The notes beneath the pieces are model-generated. The model did not search any database, was not told the origin of the DNA, and saw only the letters and a program-made list of their open reading frames with translations. A program made the translations under genes and the position numbers. This document shows positions 14,127 through 24,430 of a stretch of DNA of 64,000 nt, in pieces; within the stretch, counting starts at the first letter, position 1; the number at the start of each line of letters is the position of its first letter. Origin of the DNA: Bullera alba (lineage: Eukaryota > Basidiomycota > Tremellomycetes > Tremellales > Bulleraceae); contig BCIX01000004.1 in assembly GCA_001600095.1 (NCBI GenBank), positions 66,586 through 130,585 of the forward strand. The letters are read 5' to 3'.

Positions 14127-14557
14127 TTAGAACGAATCGATCGCTTCGGCGGGGGNGGTTGCCTGTGGTTGCTCGTGCTCCTGTGTGTCCTCTGCCAGCG
14201 TGTCTTCCTTGACTCCTTTCTGGTCCTTCCTCGACGCTCGTCTCCTTGTCCTGGGCATAGTCAGATAGCTGTCTGATACCTACGGTGGCGGTAGGTAGAC
14301 ATCCTCGGGCATCCCTGCGTAAGATCCGAGCCCTCGCCAACGGTTGTGAGCGGAGGCAGGAGGAGCGGTATTCAGCGGGGCCGTCTGGTTTGTTCTGCAA
14401 ATAGACCTTGTTAGGTCAGGTGTACTCTGGTGTACTGCTGTTCCGACAAGGGGGCCATTGGGGCTACAGGGGGCTACATGAGCAGGTCCCAGGGCTTCCC
14501 CCACCCCGCACTCGGGTTGTAGGAGGTTGCGGGTCCACCAAGGTCCACCCATGACAT
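14127..14557 (-). CDS. Small unrecognised spliced protein (~104 residues)
   Basis: I do not recognise this protein. Proposed exons are 14557-14478, 14394-14284 and 14250-14127, with start MSWVDLGGPA and stop TAA at 14127-14129. The phases agree across both junctions. The middle exon has the ordered segment NRWRGLGSYAGMPEDVY and the last exon is highly charged (RRRASRKDQKG...). Weak points: the first intron would use a GTAGCC donor, and the second (14251-14283) is only 33 nt, although it has GTAGGT, a CTGAC branch site and CAG. Without the second intron the protein would stop after about 64 residues. An ambiguous base at 14156, inside the last exon, could hide an indel. The gene starts 104 bases from the divergent sugar-transporter ATG, so the two would share a very compact promoter. 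Confidence 0.5.
14156..14156. other. Ambiguous base (N) in a G-rich run
   Basis: The only N in the window, within GGGGGNGG. It marks an uncertain assembly position and falls inside the last exon of the proposed small gene. Confidence 0.99.
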
Positions 14558-14661
14558 CCACCGCACTCCGGTCCGCCGAAACCGCCACCACGGGTCCTTG
14601 GGTATATGAACTGGAAGATACAGAGCCATGAGTATCTCTCACCCCCCAGTCTGAGCCCCCC

Positions 14662-16825
14662 ATGTCCGTCGTACACAAGCAAGACAAAGACGACGTGTTC
14701 GTCCAGCATGACGAGGATAAAGTCGACGATGTGCTCAAGCCCGATGTGAGGGGTACGACTATTGAGGACCGAGCGACGGCGCTGTCTATCGCTCAAAAGG
14801 CGGATCCGGGTCTCAAGCCAGGTAGTTGGAGGTCTATCCAGTTCACATTGATCATTCTCGTTGCTTGCACATGCTCCGGAGACAATGGTGAGTGACCCGC
14901 TTGAACTCTCGCCTCTGGGTACACAGTTGATTCTCTGACCCTGCAGGCTTCGATGGCACAATCATGTCTGCTGTGAGTCGAGGTGATTTGAATGTCGCTG
15001 GTATACGAGCTGACAATGACACCTATAGGTCAACAGTATGACCCAGTTCCTAAGCTACTTCGGTCTGTCATCCGCCCCAGCAAAGACCGGTATTGTGTTT
15101 GTGAGTATACTCTACTGCATTTCTTTCACAAATAGGATGTTGACCCGTAATAGGGTATCTACACAGTCGGACAAGTCGTCGCCTTCTTCCCAGTCTCCTA
15201 CCTCCCGGACAAAATCGGCAGGAGAAAGACCATGTTCATCGGCAACGTCTGCCTATGGTGAGTCATCCCTTCCGAGTTGATGTGTGTTGCTTTTGGGATG
15301 ATGTTGACCCCGAGACTCGCGTAGCGCCGGCGCCTTAATCGGAGGAATGGCTCAGAACATGGGCATGTTCATCGCAGGTCAGTGCCATGTCCGCTCGTTG
15401 TGGGAACTTGGCGGGTCACTGATGGGTATGTCGCAGGCCGGTTCCTCGTTGGTCTTGGGTGCACAACCGCTGCGACGTCGGCGAAATCGTACGTCGCAGA
15501 GATCACCAGTCCAGCCACCCGAGGTCGATGGATGGGTCTCCTCAACTCGTTCTATTACAGTGAGTGGAGGGATTTGAGATGAGGTGAAACCTCTATTGAC
15601 ACCTGGTGTTAGTCGGTCAGATCCTAGCTTCAGGCGTGGCTATCCCGTTCGGCAGAGCTTCTTCGAATTGGGCATGGCGAGCTCCCATCCTGATCCAATG
15701 CGCACCTGCTGTCATCAACATCGCCTGCGTGCTCTTCCTGCCCGAGTCTCCTCGATGGTGAGTAGAGCGGTACCATAGTGAGAACCGCCTCTGACTTTGC
15801 ACCAGGCTATATGCACAAGGACGTACCGAAGAAGCCAGACAGATTCTCGCCAATCTCCACAGCAGGGACAAAGACATCAACTCGCCCTTGATCCAACTTG
15901 AGATCATGGAGATTGAAGAGTTCATCTCGGTCTCTGGTGCCGACAAGCGATTCTGGGATTTCAGGCAGCTCTTCAAGGGCGCTGGCAATCGATACCGATT
16001 CGGTCTGTGTGTCATCGTTTCCTGCTGGGGTCAGCTCTCTGGTAACGGTTTGATCACGTGTAAGTCCTATACATGAGCTCGACGTGCGCAACGGCTGATA
16101 GGCTCAGACTTCCTCCCAACTCTGCTCAAACTCGCCGGCATCACCTCGCCGGATAGACAGCGAGTGCTCAACTTTGTCAACTCGGTCACGTCGTTCATTG
16201 GCGCGTTGACCGGAACTGCGATTGTCGACCACGTCGGTAGGCGAAAACTCATGCTGTTCTCCTCGATCGCCTGTACGATTGGTATGGCCATCGTCGCCGG
16301 TCTGCTTAGCGAGAAGGGAGACGGGGCAAGAGCCACCGCCGGTATCTCTTTCATCTGTAAGTTATCGTCCGCTTGTGCTCTTGACGACAGCTGATTGAGC
16401 GTTTATAGACCTGTTCATGGTGTTCTTCTCGTTCGGTTGGACTCCCCTGCAGGCGCTGTATCCGGCCGAAGTGTTGCGATACGAGAACCGAGCGAAGGGT
16501 CTCGCCCTACAGGGCTGGTGCACTTCCGCATTCTCCCTCATCAACACGTTCGGACTTCCCAGCGCTCTCGCCGCGCTGGACTGGAAGAGTGAGCACAAAG
16601 TGTTATTACTGGATGCGAGCCTCTTGCTGACGTCAAATGCCAGCCTACCTCATCTTCATGTGCTGGGACGTCGTTGGCGTCGCGACCATTTACACCTTTG
16701 TCGTGGAAACCAAGCAGCTCGCTTTGGAGGATATGGAAGAGATCTTCGATAGCTCCAACCCGAAGCAAAGGTCGTTTGCCCTGGCGAGGGATGCCAGAGA
16801 GCGAGCGAGGAACCAAGGGGCTTGA
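14662..16825 (+). CDS. MFS sugar/H+ symporter
   Basis: Plasma-membrane sugar transporter of the SP family (hexose or lactose-permease-like in fungi). About ten short exons are joined by ordinary introns. Hallmarks in order: first TM with 'GFDGTIMSA' (family G(Y/F)D), LPDKIGRRKTMF between TM2 and TM3 (family D..GRR), RFLVGLGCTT, TSPATRGRWMGLLNSFYY (family E..p...RG), LPESPRWL after TM6 (family PESPRwL), the loop QLFKGAGNRYRF, IVDHVGRRKLML, YPAEVLRYENRAKG (family PaE..p...R.kG) and the C-terminal FVVETKQLALEDMEEIF (family vEtkg.tLEe). The N-terminus is an acidic cytosolic tail of about 55 residues. The order and number of TM segments indicate an intact transporter. The substrate is not determined. 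Its start is 104 bases from the divergent small gene. Confidence 0.92.
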
Positions 16826-17791
16826 GGGGATAATGGGATAGAACGGCGGCGAGGCTATCTTGTGCATGAGCGAGATCGGGTTTTGCGGCGTATTGCCCTT
16901 GCCTTTCTGGGAGTCTCTTGATCTGTTGAGACAACCGTTTGTATCGATATGCGACTTGTATAGGAATACTTCGCGATCTTCAATGTCAATGATTATACAC
17001 AAATGTCCAGTCAAGGGGTCCAAGCTTCTCATTTTCAGTAGTATCGGCTCATCTTCAGTAGTATCGGCAGTTGGCTGCTGGAGATCAACTGCGCCGAGGG
17101 ACAGAGCTGCAGGCGAGCCCGAGAGGGGAGCTAGGGGAGCTCAAGGGGACCTGCGACTCCATTAGCTCGGAGAAGACCGTGAGAAACCTCAATGACATCG
17201 CGACGGTGCGCCTGGCCCTGCCTGGCCTATCAAATTCAAAGCTCTGCTCAGTGCTGCTCCCGCTCCCGTGATACGTAGTCATACCTAGTCGTACTACCCG
17301 CCACAAGCGTTCCTGGCGTTAGGTCTCGTCATCCACGGGACGACTAGAGTACGTAAATCGAGTGGACCAAGATACTCGAGACAGACTCGATCCCGTGATT
17401 GGTTGGCGCTCTATCTCAGCAGCCGCTGGTATATAAGCAAACGCACTTCTCGCTTCCTCTTCTTCTGTTCTTGATCTCACGCATTCAAGACGAGCGACAT
17501 CTCGCATTGGATGTTCACCCTGTCACCGCTCGCTGGTCATGGGTGCAATCACCTCGATCGACCCAGTCGACACGCTCGGCCGACCTCATCAACATTCAGA
17601 ACGAGGTTTAGCCCGCTCGCCGTCGCTCCCGCTCCACATGACGAGTCAGCTGGGGTTGACCTCGACCGCTTTTGTCTATATAACATCGACCCAGACGTCG
17701 TCGTTCACTTCTCTGATCTCTTCACTCTCATCACTTCACTCCAACACTTTCAACTCACAGCACCACATTCCTACCCACAGTTTTGATCACC
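16826..17791. other. Intergenic region with promoter of the next gene
   Basis: 966 bases. Contains a direct repeat TTCAGTAGTATCGGC near 17033-17067. TATA-like boxes lie at 17430-17437 (TATATAAG) and 17677-17683 (TATATAA). The second is followed by a pyrimidine-rich leader ending CACCATG at 17792, which suggests the start of the next gene. Confidence 0.6.
17677..17683 (+). promoter_or_regulatory. TATA box upstream of the unknown gene at 17.8 kb
   Basis: TATATAA about 110 bases before the ATG at 17792, followed by a CT- and CAC-rich leader free of ATG. This supports 17792 over the longer open frame that begins at 17539. Confidence 0.5.
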
Positions 17792-18835
17792 ATGTCATCA
17801 CAGCCCTCTACTCTGCTTACCCCTGTGGCTCTCCCAACTACCCCGCCGGGCGCGTGTCCCGTTCTGTGTTGGGCAATCCCGCTGACTCTGCCATAGCCGA
17901 CAATGTCCCACAGGCTCCTATCGCAGCCCTGTCCGCTTCCGTTCCTCGTGAGTGTGCATGCTCTAGATGATGCTCTCTCTGACTCCTGTCACAGATCCCA
18001 GCGAGGAGACCGAAGCCCCAGTATCTGGCCGCCCTGCGGAGGGGCCACAAGGTCAGTCCTTCCGTGTTTCAACGTGACTTCCTCTGACTTGACCGCCACA
18101 GGCCCAGATGCCACCACCAAGGTCTCCGAAGCGGCGGAAACCGTCGCTCGGATGGCGACGCTGTCGCCACCTGTGCATCCGTCGGCTCTCCGAGAGCTGA
18201 ATAACAATACACAGGTGAAGTTTGTCAGAGCCACAATCCAGGAGGGAGAGACCACTCGGGAGATCTGGCGTGACGTTTGGGAGTTCGAGAACGGCACCGT
18301 TCTCGAGCGGGACATCGACGACAAGCCTTTGTTCCAGGACCCAGCCACCGATTGGTGGCACGAGGAGGAACTCCTCGCATGGAACTCAGTCGAAGACAAG
18401 CTGTTCTTCGAACCAAAGGAGGGGGAGTCTGCGGACGAGCTGAACTCGCAGCAGGTAAGGCTTCGACCGCTAAGCCAGGCCAGGATATCGACCCGACGGA
18501 GACTTTTGAAGACCTTACCGACAATGGCGGTCCTTGGACGCACACCCATCCTCTCGGCAAACCGCTCCTGGAAGACATGAAGGTACCCAGCATGTTCGAA
18601 CTCAACCGCTCTTACCACTTTGCACCCGACTCTCCGAACTGCGACATCAACTCATGGCTCGGCAGCGGTTTTTCCTGGGGTTTGATCTCGAACAACAGAG
18701 GACGTCCGAGAGGTTTTTCAAGTCTATATCAATGCCCTACCTGGACAGATGGCCGAGTGGGACCGTCCACCCGTCTATATGACCAACGCCCGACCTCGCC
18801 TTGTTCTTCCCTATCCATTCACTCCTATCACCTAG
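17792..18835 (+). CDS. Unrecognised protein; model uncertain, possible pseudogene
   Basis: Coding character is strong but the frame changes. Exons joined by ordinary introns give ...SEETEAPVSGRPAEGPQG and then REIWRDVWEFENGTV and WWHEEELLAWNSVEDKLFFE. After 18454 the good frame moves, continuing as ETFEDLTDNGGPWTHTHP and HFAPDSPNCDINSWLG. It returns to the first frame for EVFQVYINALPGQMAEWD and VYMTNARPRLVLPY, with stop at 18833. The first change fits a GTAAGG intron of 47 nt (acceptor GAG) or 29 nt. The second needs a 31 or 43 nt intron with a GTTTTT donor. From the ATG at 17792 another 41-nt GTCCCG..CATAG intron is required to reach the good frame. Either the gene uses very short, weak introns, or it carries indels. 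No known domain is seen. Confidence 0.45.
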
Positions 18836-19149
18836 AACTCTCTATCTGAACCCAATCACCATACTCTTCGCCCTTCCTCCAGCTGCCGCCTTCCTGCTCT
18901 ATTTCCCACCCCTCACCTACCGCGACATCGACACCACGGAGCAAGTGGACCTCGCTCGCTGAGCTTGACCAAAGGCTTCTTGTCGCCGTCGCAGAAGGTG
19001 GGGGAGGGGACATACTGCAGGGGGAGTCCAGCTCGGTCGTCAGTCATCACCACTATCCACCATTCAGTCGAATTCCTCTGGACAAAATCAACTGGGAGAT
19101 CAATTACCGAAAGACGAGGCTTCACCTCTGCCCGGGTTAAGCCGAGCAT
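18828..19149 (-). CDS. Small unrecognised protein, frame change inside
   Basis: From the ATG at 19149 the frame reads VKPRLSVIDLPVDFVQ, then WWIVVMTDDRAGLPLQY and FCDGDKKPLVKLSE, which looks coding. Near 18955 the coding character moves one frame over to VHLLRGVDVAVGEGWEI...YGDWVQIESSR, with stop at 18828-18830. A 34-nt GTCCAC..GTAG intron or a one-base indel could join them. No family recognised. Its stop lies within the last codons of the convergent plus-strand gene, so the two 3' ends would overlap by 8 bases. Low confidence as an intact gene. Confidence 0.33.
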
Positions 19150-19580
19150 GATCTACGGTATCGTTCAGCAAATTGTAGAGTGTGGACGATAGCGCATGCA
19201 TCTCTCTTCCTGGTTCATTCCCGGTCCATGGGGCGTTCAGTCTTCAACGGGGTGACTAAGTTGAATCAATCGATTACCCGCCATTGATCTCGAGCATATT
19301 CATTCTCAAAGAGCTCAGCGAAGAGACTGCGAGTACTACAATACAGGATGCCTTGTACATAAGAGCCTGCTAATTGCGGTAGTAGCTACAGCTAGGCTTG
19401 TTCCTGGTTGCTCTCACCGGCTGGGCACTTGCGGCTGGGCGCTCTCGGCGATCGCCGCATCGATGTTGACGACGTGCGAGATCGCGAAGACGTCCTGAAC
19501 CTGTAGATCGCCCCGGTTTCGAGGTTGGCATTGGGTCGATAAGTTTCCGTATCATCATATTGCCTACGCACGCGATCGTC
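19150..19580. other. Intergenic, before VFA1
   Basis: 431 bases between divergent starts. Open frames on the minus strand here lack coding character. No clear TATA box. Confidence 0.4.
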
Positions 19581-20363
19581 ATGTCTTCCGCACTGCAGAA
19601 CGTCTATTATGAGAGAGTACGTCAGCTCCGCAGTCCAGACAGACCGAAGACAGAGCTGACCGGTGTCTCCTAGAAAGTCGGAACGGAACGACCATGTTAT
19701 ATCTGCAAAAGACCAACGCTCACTGTGCTTGCAACGCTGAAGACTGAGGACTTTCTGTACACCTGCATGGGTCATCTGGGAGATAGGTGTGTGGACCGAA
19801 ACCACAAGAATCTCTTTTTCCCCTCCAGAGCGTGACATCGGCTGACTGGGCATAGCGGATTGTCAGTGATGGCATCACGAAAGATGGCTGAGGGTGGCTG
19901 ATGAGTGTGATAGTGCATCCCTAATACCACCCCCGACACCAGCTGGACCCAGTGCAGAAGACATCAAGAAGGTCGTCGCGGAACACGCAGCGAAAGAGGC
20001 AAAGAAGGAGGCCAAAGCGAAAGACGGCAAAGATGGCGAGAAGGCAAAGGACGATAATGGCAAGGACAAAGTATCCCCAATTCCGGTCCCATCGCCAGTG
20101 GCCGCAGTATCAGCACCGTCGACTTCGGTACCGCAGCACAGGAAGTTTGCGCTGCATCGCCAGATCTTCGACATGCGCAAGGCAGAGTTGAAACGCAAGG
20201 AGCAGGGTGTGAAAGCGAAGGAGGTGTCGAAAGGTGGGTCAAATCACGTATAGCTTTGTGTTGCCTTGGTTGGGATGCAGCTCCAGGATCCGGATCATGG
20301 GATGAAGAGGCTGAGAGCTGATTGATCTCAGGTCTGCCTCAGGTTCCGAGGGGTTCATTCTAG
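19581..20363 (+). CDS. VFA1: VPS4-associated protein 1 (Vfa1)
   Basis: Cytosolic/endosomal protein that in yeast binds the ESCRT ATPase Vps4 and stimulates it. Exons: 19581-19616, 19674-19786, 19856-19861 (6 nt), 19914-20233 and 20332-20363. The N-terminus MSSALQNVYYER then KVGTERPCYICKRPT with YTCMGHLGD forms the Vfa1 zinc-binding pattern (CxxC ... CxxH). A charged, Lys/Glu/Ala-rich region with coiled-coil potential follows (EDIKKVVAEHAAKEAKKEAK), as in the family. The C-terminus is basic, ending LPQVPRGSF, and likely carries the Vps4-binding part. The 6-nt microexon adds Gly-Phe just after the HLGD segment, where family members usually read 'HLkDrGF'; skipping it would also stay in frame. 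The call rests on family pattern recognition. Confidence 0.84.
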
Positions 20364-20727
20364 ATTCGCCCAGCCCAATTCCCAACACCTCGCTGAACGA
20401 CGTCGTGGTTCAGACCTGCTTTGTGTCGCAATGAACCCTAGCACAGAGTCAATACCTTCGATCAGCATCTCAGGTCGGCAGAGGTTTCCGCTCAGTGTAC
20501 CGGTCGGCAAGCGGCGCCTTGTCAGGCCGGAGATTGTGCGTTTGACGAGGCCATGGCCGCTATCGCTTTGAGCCGCCCTCGACCCGCAACGAAGCACCGA
20601 GGAGAAGCAAGATCATGCGAAGCCATCTGGTGACAGTACATGTTGGTCGCTATGCAATAGTGGTGAAAATGCTATGTACCTAGATGCAAGTGATGCAGGG
20701 ATCCCTAAATGCCTCGTCTGCCCTTAC
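20364..20727. other. Intergenic between convergent VFA1 and DCG1
   Basis: 364 bases holding two 3' ends. I see no gene and no notable repeat. Confidence 0.5.
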
Positions 20728-21459
20728 TCATCCCCGCGACATCCTGATCAACCCGACTAACAGCTCCACGCCTGCTTTTGATCCATCCACCACTCTGACG
20801 TTCTTCCCCAACTCTGCAGCTGCCTGCTCGACCCATGGATTCATCCCACTCATCCCCGCACAACCGAGTATGATGGTCTTTGACCCTTGTTCTATTAGCT
20901 CCTTGGCACTGTCTTTGAACTGTTTCTCGACCTTGACCTGATCACCGGTCCGTAATTCCAAAACCCCCAATCCTGACAATTTCACACTTGTCATCCTCGC
21001 GCTGCCTCCTTTTGCGCCGCACATCTTTCCCACGGCGTCGGCTAGTCCTAGAAGATCTTCTGTTCCTGTTGTCAGAACACCAAACTTTCCCCCAAAGACC
21101 AATGAAGCGGCGATCGAGGCGTCCAGCATGGTGGTCACCATTGTCTTTGCGCCCACTTGATCGAAATGCTCCTCCAGGGCCGTCTTCAGTGGGTGATCCG
21201 AAAAGCAGGATACCAATACTCCGTCATAGCTGGTGATGTCTACCGCGGGCGAGGAGGATTTTACCAGTTCCTTAATGCATGCCTCGGAGGAGGACTCGGC
21301 TGTGGCAGGATCGAAGATCTGAGGAGCGCCAGAGGTAGGATTGAAAAAGTCAAGTTGGGTGTTGGCCGGTAGGCCATGCTGGAAGATTGACCGGAGACCG
21401 TCTGTGACTTCGGAAGAGCAGTTGGGGTTGATGATGAGCAGGCGGATAGGGCTCGACAT
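20728..21459 (-). CDS. DCG1: Dcg1-like Asp/Glu/hydantoin racemase
   Basis: Cytosolic enzyme of the Asp/Glu/hydantoin racemase superfamily; by family, it interconverts hydantoin enantiomers such as allantoin or related compounds. Single exon, 243 residues from the ATG at 21459 (MSSPIRLLIINPN). Hallmarks: N-terminal IINPNCSSEVTDGL (family 'iNPNts...t'), first catalytic Cys in DGVLVSCFSDH, FGVLTTG in the middle, and second catalytic Cys in IILGCAGMSG. Both Cys residues needed for two-base racemisation are present. In Saccharomyces cerevisiae DCG1 lies inside the DAL allantoin gene cluster; here the divergent neighbour is an allantoin/uracil-type permease, the same functional pairing. The frame extends upstream to 21606, but family homology starts at 21459. 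Confidence 0.9.
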   Translation of the reverse strand: MSSPIRLLIINPNCSSEVTDGLRSIFQHGLPANTQLDFFNPTSGAPQIFDPATAESSSEACIKELVKSSSPAVDITSYDGVLVSCFSDHPLKTALEEHFDQVGAKTMVTTMLDASIAASLVFGGKFGVLTTGTEDLLGLADAVGKMCGAKGGSARMTSVKLSGLGVLELRTGDQVKVEKQFKDSAKELIEQGSKTIILGCAGMSGMNPWVEQAAAELGKNVRVVDGSKAGVELLVGLIRMSRG

Positions 21460-22025
21460 GGCGTAGACAGTAGGTCGCTGTAGGGTAGCGCAGGGGTGAT
21501 CGAGGGCGTTCGAGGTTGAGCCTGGTTGAGCAAATTTCCAAGGGCGATGGCCTATCAGACAAAGTCCGACAGAGATGTTTTGATTGTGCCGGTGATTGTG
21601 ATTCAATGATTGTGATTGCTTGATCAGGGCAAAGGTCAGAGAGATAGGGTATCGCAGAGATTCGGCCAGGAGATAGTAACATACCTGGAGATATCAGCGC
21701 CGGAGATAATTGCTCTGCCTTTCCACAGCGCTCACTTCCAGACTGCAAGACCTCTGCTCGTCACCGGGCCCGGCTATCTCAGAGGCTCAGAGTGCCAGCT
21801 GTCAGTGGTCGTTGTCGGGGCGAGCTCTTACTGGACGCATAAATCCGGGCTCGACGGAGATCAACAGATAGGGGAATTACGACACGCCTCTTTAAGGAAC
21901 GCCGCCCTGGGCTCCCCCGCGCTGGGCGAATGAGGAGCGTCGCAGCCCGCAGAGCAAATGGATCTGAGCTAGATCTGCCTCCGCCTCTTGTCGTTGGCTA
22001 AGACCGGGGCCAAGTCCGATGTAAT

Positions 22026-22031
22026 GATAAG
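22026..22031 (+). promoter_or_regulatory. GATAAG nitrogen-control site (candidate)
   Basis: Exact GATAAG core 167 bases upstream of the permease start. By family knowledge it could bind Gat1/AreA-type factors; occupancy is inferred. Confidence 0.4.
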
Positions 22032-22132
22032 CCGGGGAAAAGGTCGCTCGATTCACATGTGATTGGCTCGTGGTTGGAAGATACGGGTATGAAAAAGTTG
22101 GCGGTGACCTCAGTCAGAGTATGACGAGGGAC

Positions 22133-22138
22133 ATATAA
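22133..22138 (+). promoter_or_regulatory. TATA box of the NCS1 permease gene
   Basis: TATAAA about 65 bases before the ATG at 22198, followed by a CA- and CT-rich leader that has no ATG. Confidence 0.6.
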
Positions 22139-22197
22139 AGACCAGACTGACATCAGATCTTCTCATTCCAACAACCTCACCAGACGACTAAGCCAAA

Positions 22198-24430
22198 ATG
22201 GAGTTCAAGTCGATTCTCAAGAAGCTCGAGTGCCCTCACCCGGAGGGACTGACCAACGCGGAGATGTTCCTCGCCTCGGAGGATCTGCTACCGGTGACAG
22301 AGGACAAGAAGACATGGAACCACTGGAACTTTGTGAGTGGCTCGTATCCGACGTCACGCGAGGATGAGGAAGTCGAGTGACTGACTCGGCGCAGGTCTCG
22401 TTCTGGATTGCCGATTCGTTCAAGTGAGTGATTGTCCTCGAATTGAAAGTGACCGTTGCTGATGTCACCCTAGCTTGAACACTTTCACGTGTGTACCTCA
22501 ACTTTGCGATACGACGCACCTACTGACTCGACTGTAGCATCGCATCGTCGATGATCGCCGCGGGACTGACATGGTGGTGAGTCGGCTTCGACTTGCACAT
22601 TGCCATACACCGGAGAGTCGCGCTAATTTTACCCCTAGGCAAGCATTCCTCTGCGTCATCATCGGTTACACCCTAGTAGGACCTCTGATCGTGCTCAACG
22701 CCCGTCCCGGTGCCATCTTCGGTATCACATTCCCAGTGGTGAACCGAACGACTTTTGGTCTTTTCGGATCGCTGTGGCCAGTTCTCAACCGTGAGTGGCA
22801 AAAGTCGGTTCTGACAGCTCCGCTGCTCCGGTGCTGACCATGCTGTAGGTGCTGGAATGGCATGCATCTGGTGGGGAGTCCAAGCATGGCTCGGAGGACA
22901 ATGTGTCTACGTCCTACTCCGAAGCATCTTCCCCTCGTTTGCCCGAATCCCCAACTCGATGCCGGCGTCAACCGAGACGACTACCGCCTACGTTGTCGCC
23001 TTTATCATTTACTGGGTCCTCTCTCTGCCTACCATCTGGGTACCCATTCACAAGCTCCGATGGTTGTTCTTCGCCAAGGCGATCATCGGCCCAATCATTG
23101 GCTTCACCCTTTTCGGCTGGTCAATCTCCCGGGCAGGCGGTGTCGGACCGGTATTCTCGCAACCAGCCACTCTCTCCGGCTCTGCACGAAGCTGGCAGAT
23201 GCTCATCTCCATCTCTTCGACATTCAACAACATGTTCACGTTGATAACCAGTGAGTCTTCGGCGGCGCACTCCATACGAAAACGATGCTGACTTTGTTTC
23301 GTAGATGGCGAGTGAAACACGCGATGTCGACCGGCAAAAAACGAGGCTGACACGATCTCTTTAGCCCCGGACTTTGCCTCGAGAGCTAGAACCCCAGGAG
23401 CAGCTGTATGGCCTCAGCTCATTGCCATGCCTCTTGGATTCATCATCACCAGCTTCATGGGTATTGGCATTGCATCGGCCGCGCAGTCGCAATACGGAGA
23501 GCCCATGTGGAACGTTGTAGAGGTGAGCGCGAAGTCGATGGTGACTGGCGGCACCGACTGACTTGACCTGTGTAGATCATGGACAAGATGCTTGATGGCT
23601 CTCCCTCGAGCGCAACCCGAGCTGGATTGGTCTTCATCAGTGCCGGATTCATCTACGTCCAACTCATGCTCAACGTTGCCGCCAACAGCATCAGCGCGGG
23701 ATGCGACTTGACCGCTCTCCTCCCCCGATTCATCAACATCCGACGAGGGGGATACATTGCCGCTCTGGTCGGAATCGTAATGAACCCATGGTTGCTGTAC
23801 AAGTCTTCCGCTACGTTCGGCAACTATCTCGGTGCCTATGGTGTTTTGCTCAGTTGTATCGCCGGACCCATGATCACCGACTACTGGCTCGTCAGAAAGG
23901 GACACTACAGGATTGCCGACCTGTACACGACCAGTCGGGAGGGTTGGTACTGGTACACTGCGGGTATCAACTGGAGGGGATACCTTGCCTACCTTGTGTG
24001 AGTCGAGTCTGGAGCGAAATGTCCTCCATCGCTGACTTGGAGTCCCCTTAGTGGATTTGCCGTCAATGCTCCTGGATTCATCCACGCCTTGTCCCCGTCT
24101 ACCAACGTTGCTATCGGTGCTCAGAGGGTTTACACCCTGGTGAGTCGTGTGAACCACCCTAGACTCGAATACATGCTGACACGATCTTCCTAGTCTTGGA
24201 TCACGGGTACTGGAGTCTCCGGATTGGTCTACTACCTCGCCTGCTGGGCGTCCCCTCCGGCCGGTCTCGACCGAAAGTTCCAGAGGCGAACGTTCCAGGA
24301 GATCGACGAGAGCGACTACCAGCCCTCGTACCCCGAAGTCTACGGTACAGGCTCCGCTGAAGAGTACGACGGCGGTGATGAGAAGGAGAAGGCTGGCGAG
24401 TCGGGTGTTGCTCGAGTCGTCGCGGCTTGA
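22198..24430 (+). CDS. NCS1 nucleobase/allantoin permease (Dal4/Fur4 type)
   Basis: Plasma-membrane 12-TM H+ symporter for allantoin, uracil or related compounds. Order of features: cytosolic start with TNAEMFLASEDLLPV and TWNHWNF (family 'N.Dl.Pv...rtW'), then FWIADSFNLNTFTIASSM (TM1), GITFPVVNRTTFG, CIWWGVQAW, PDFASRARTPGA (family 'DFsRyar'), NSISAGCDLTALLPRFINIRRGG (family 'N..sag.Dl..l.P..i...rg') and YWLVRKGHY. The last feature is an acidic C-terminal tail with Lys residues, a typical site for ubiquitin-driven endocytosis. About ten exons. Two are tiny: 22474-22488 (15 nt), and 23305-23307 (3 nt) between a GT-AG intron and a GC-AG intron. Pairing with DCG1 favours allantoin over uracil, but that is inference. 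Confidence 0.88.

Larger units (their letters stand above)
21460..22197. promoter_or_regulatory. Divergent DCG1/permease promoter with GATA motifs
   Basis: 738 bases. Several GATA cores occur: GATAAT at 21705, GATAG near 21671, GATAGG near 21864 and a perfect GATAAG at 22026-22031. GATA factors mediate nitrogen catabolite repression of allantoin genes in fungi. A TATA box (TATAAA near 22133) lies 65 bases before the permease ATG. Confidence 0.65.

Noticed and set aside
14280..14738. 152-codon minus-strand open frame
   Set aside because: Overlaps the transporter's first exon; only its last third is used, as part of the small spliced gene.
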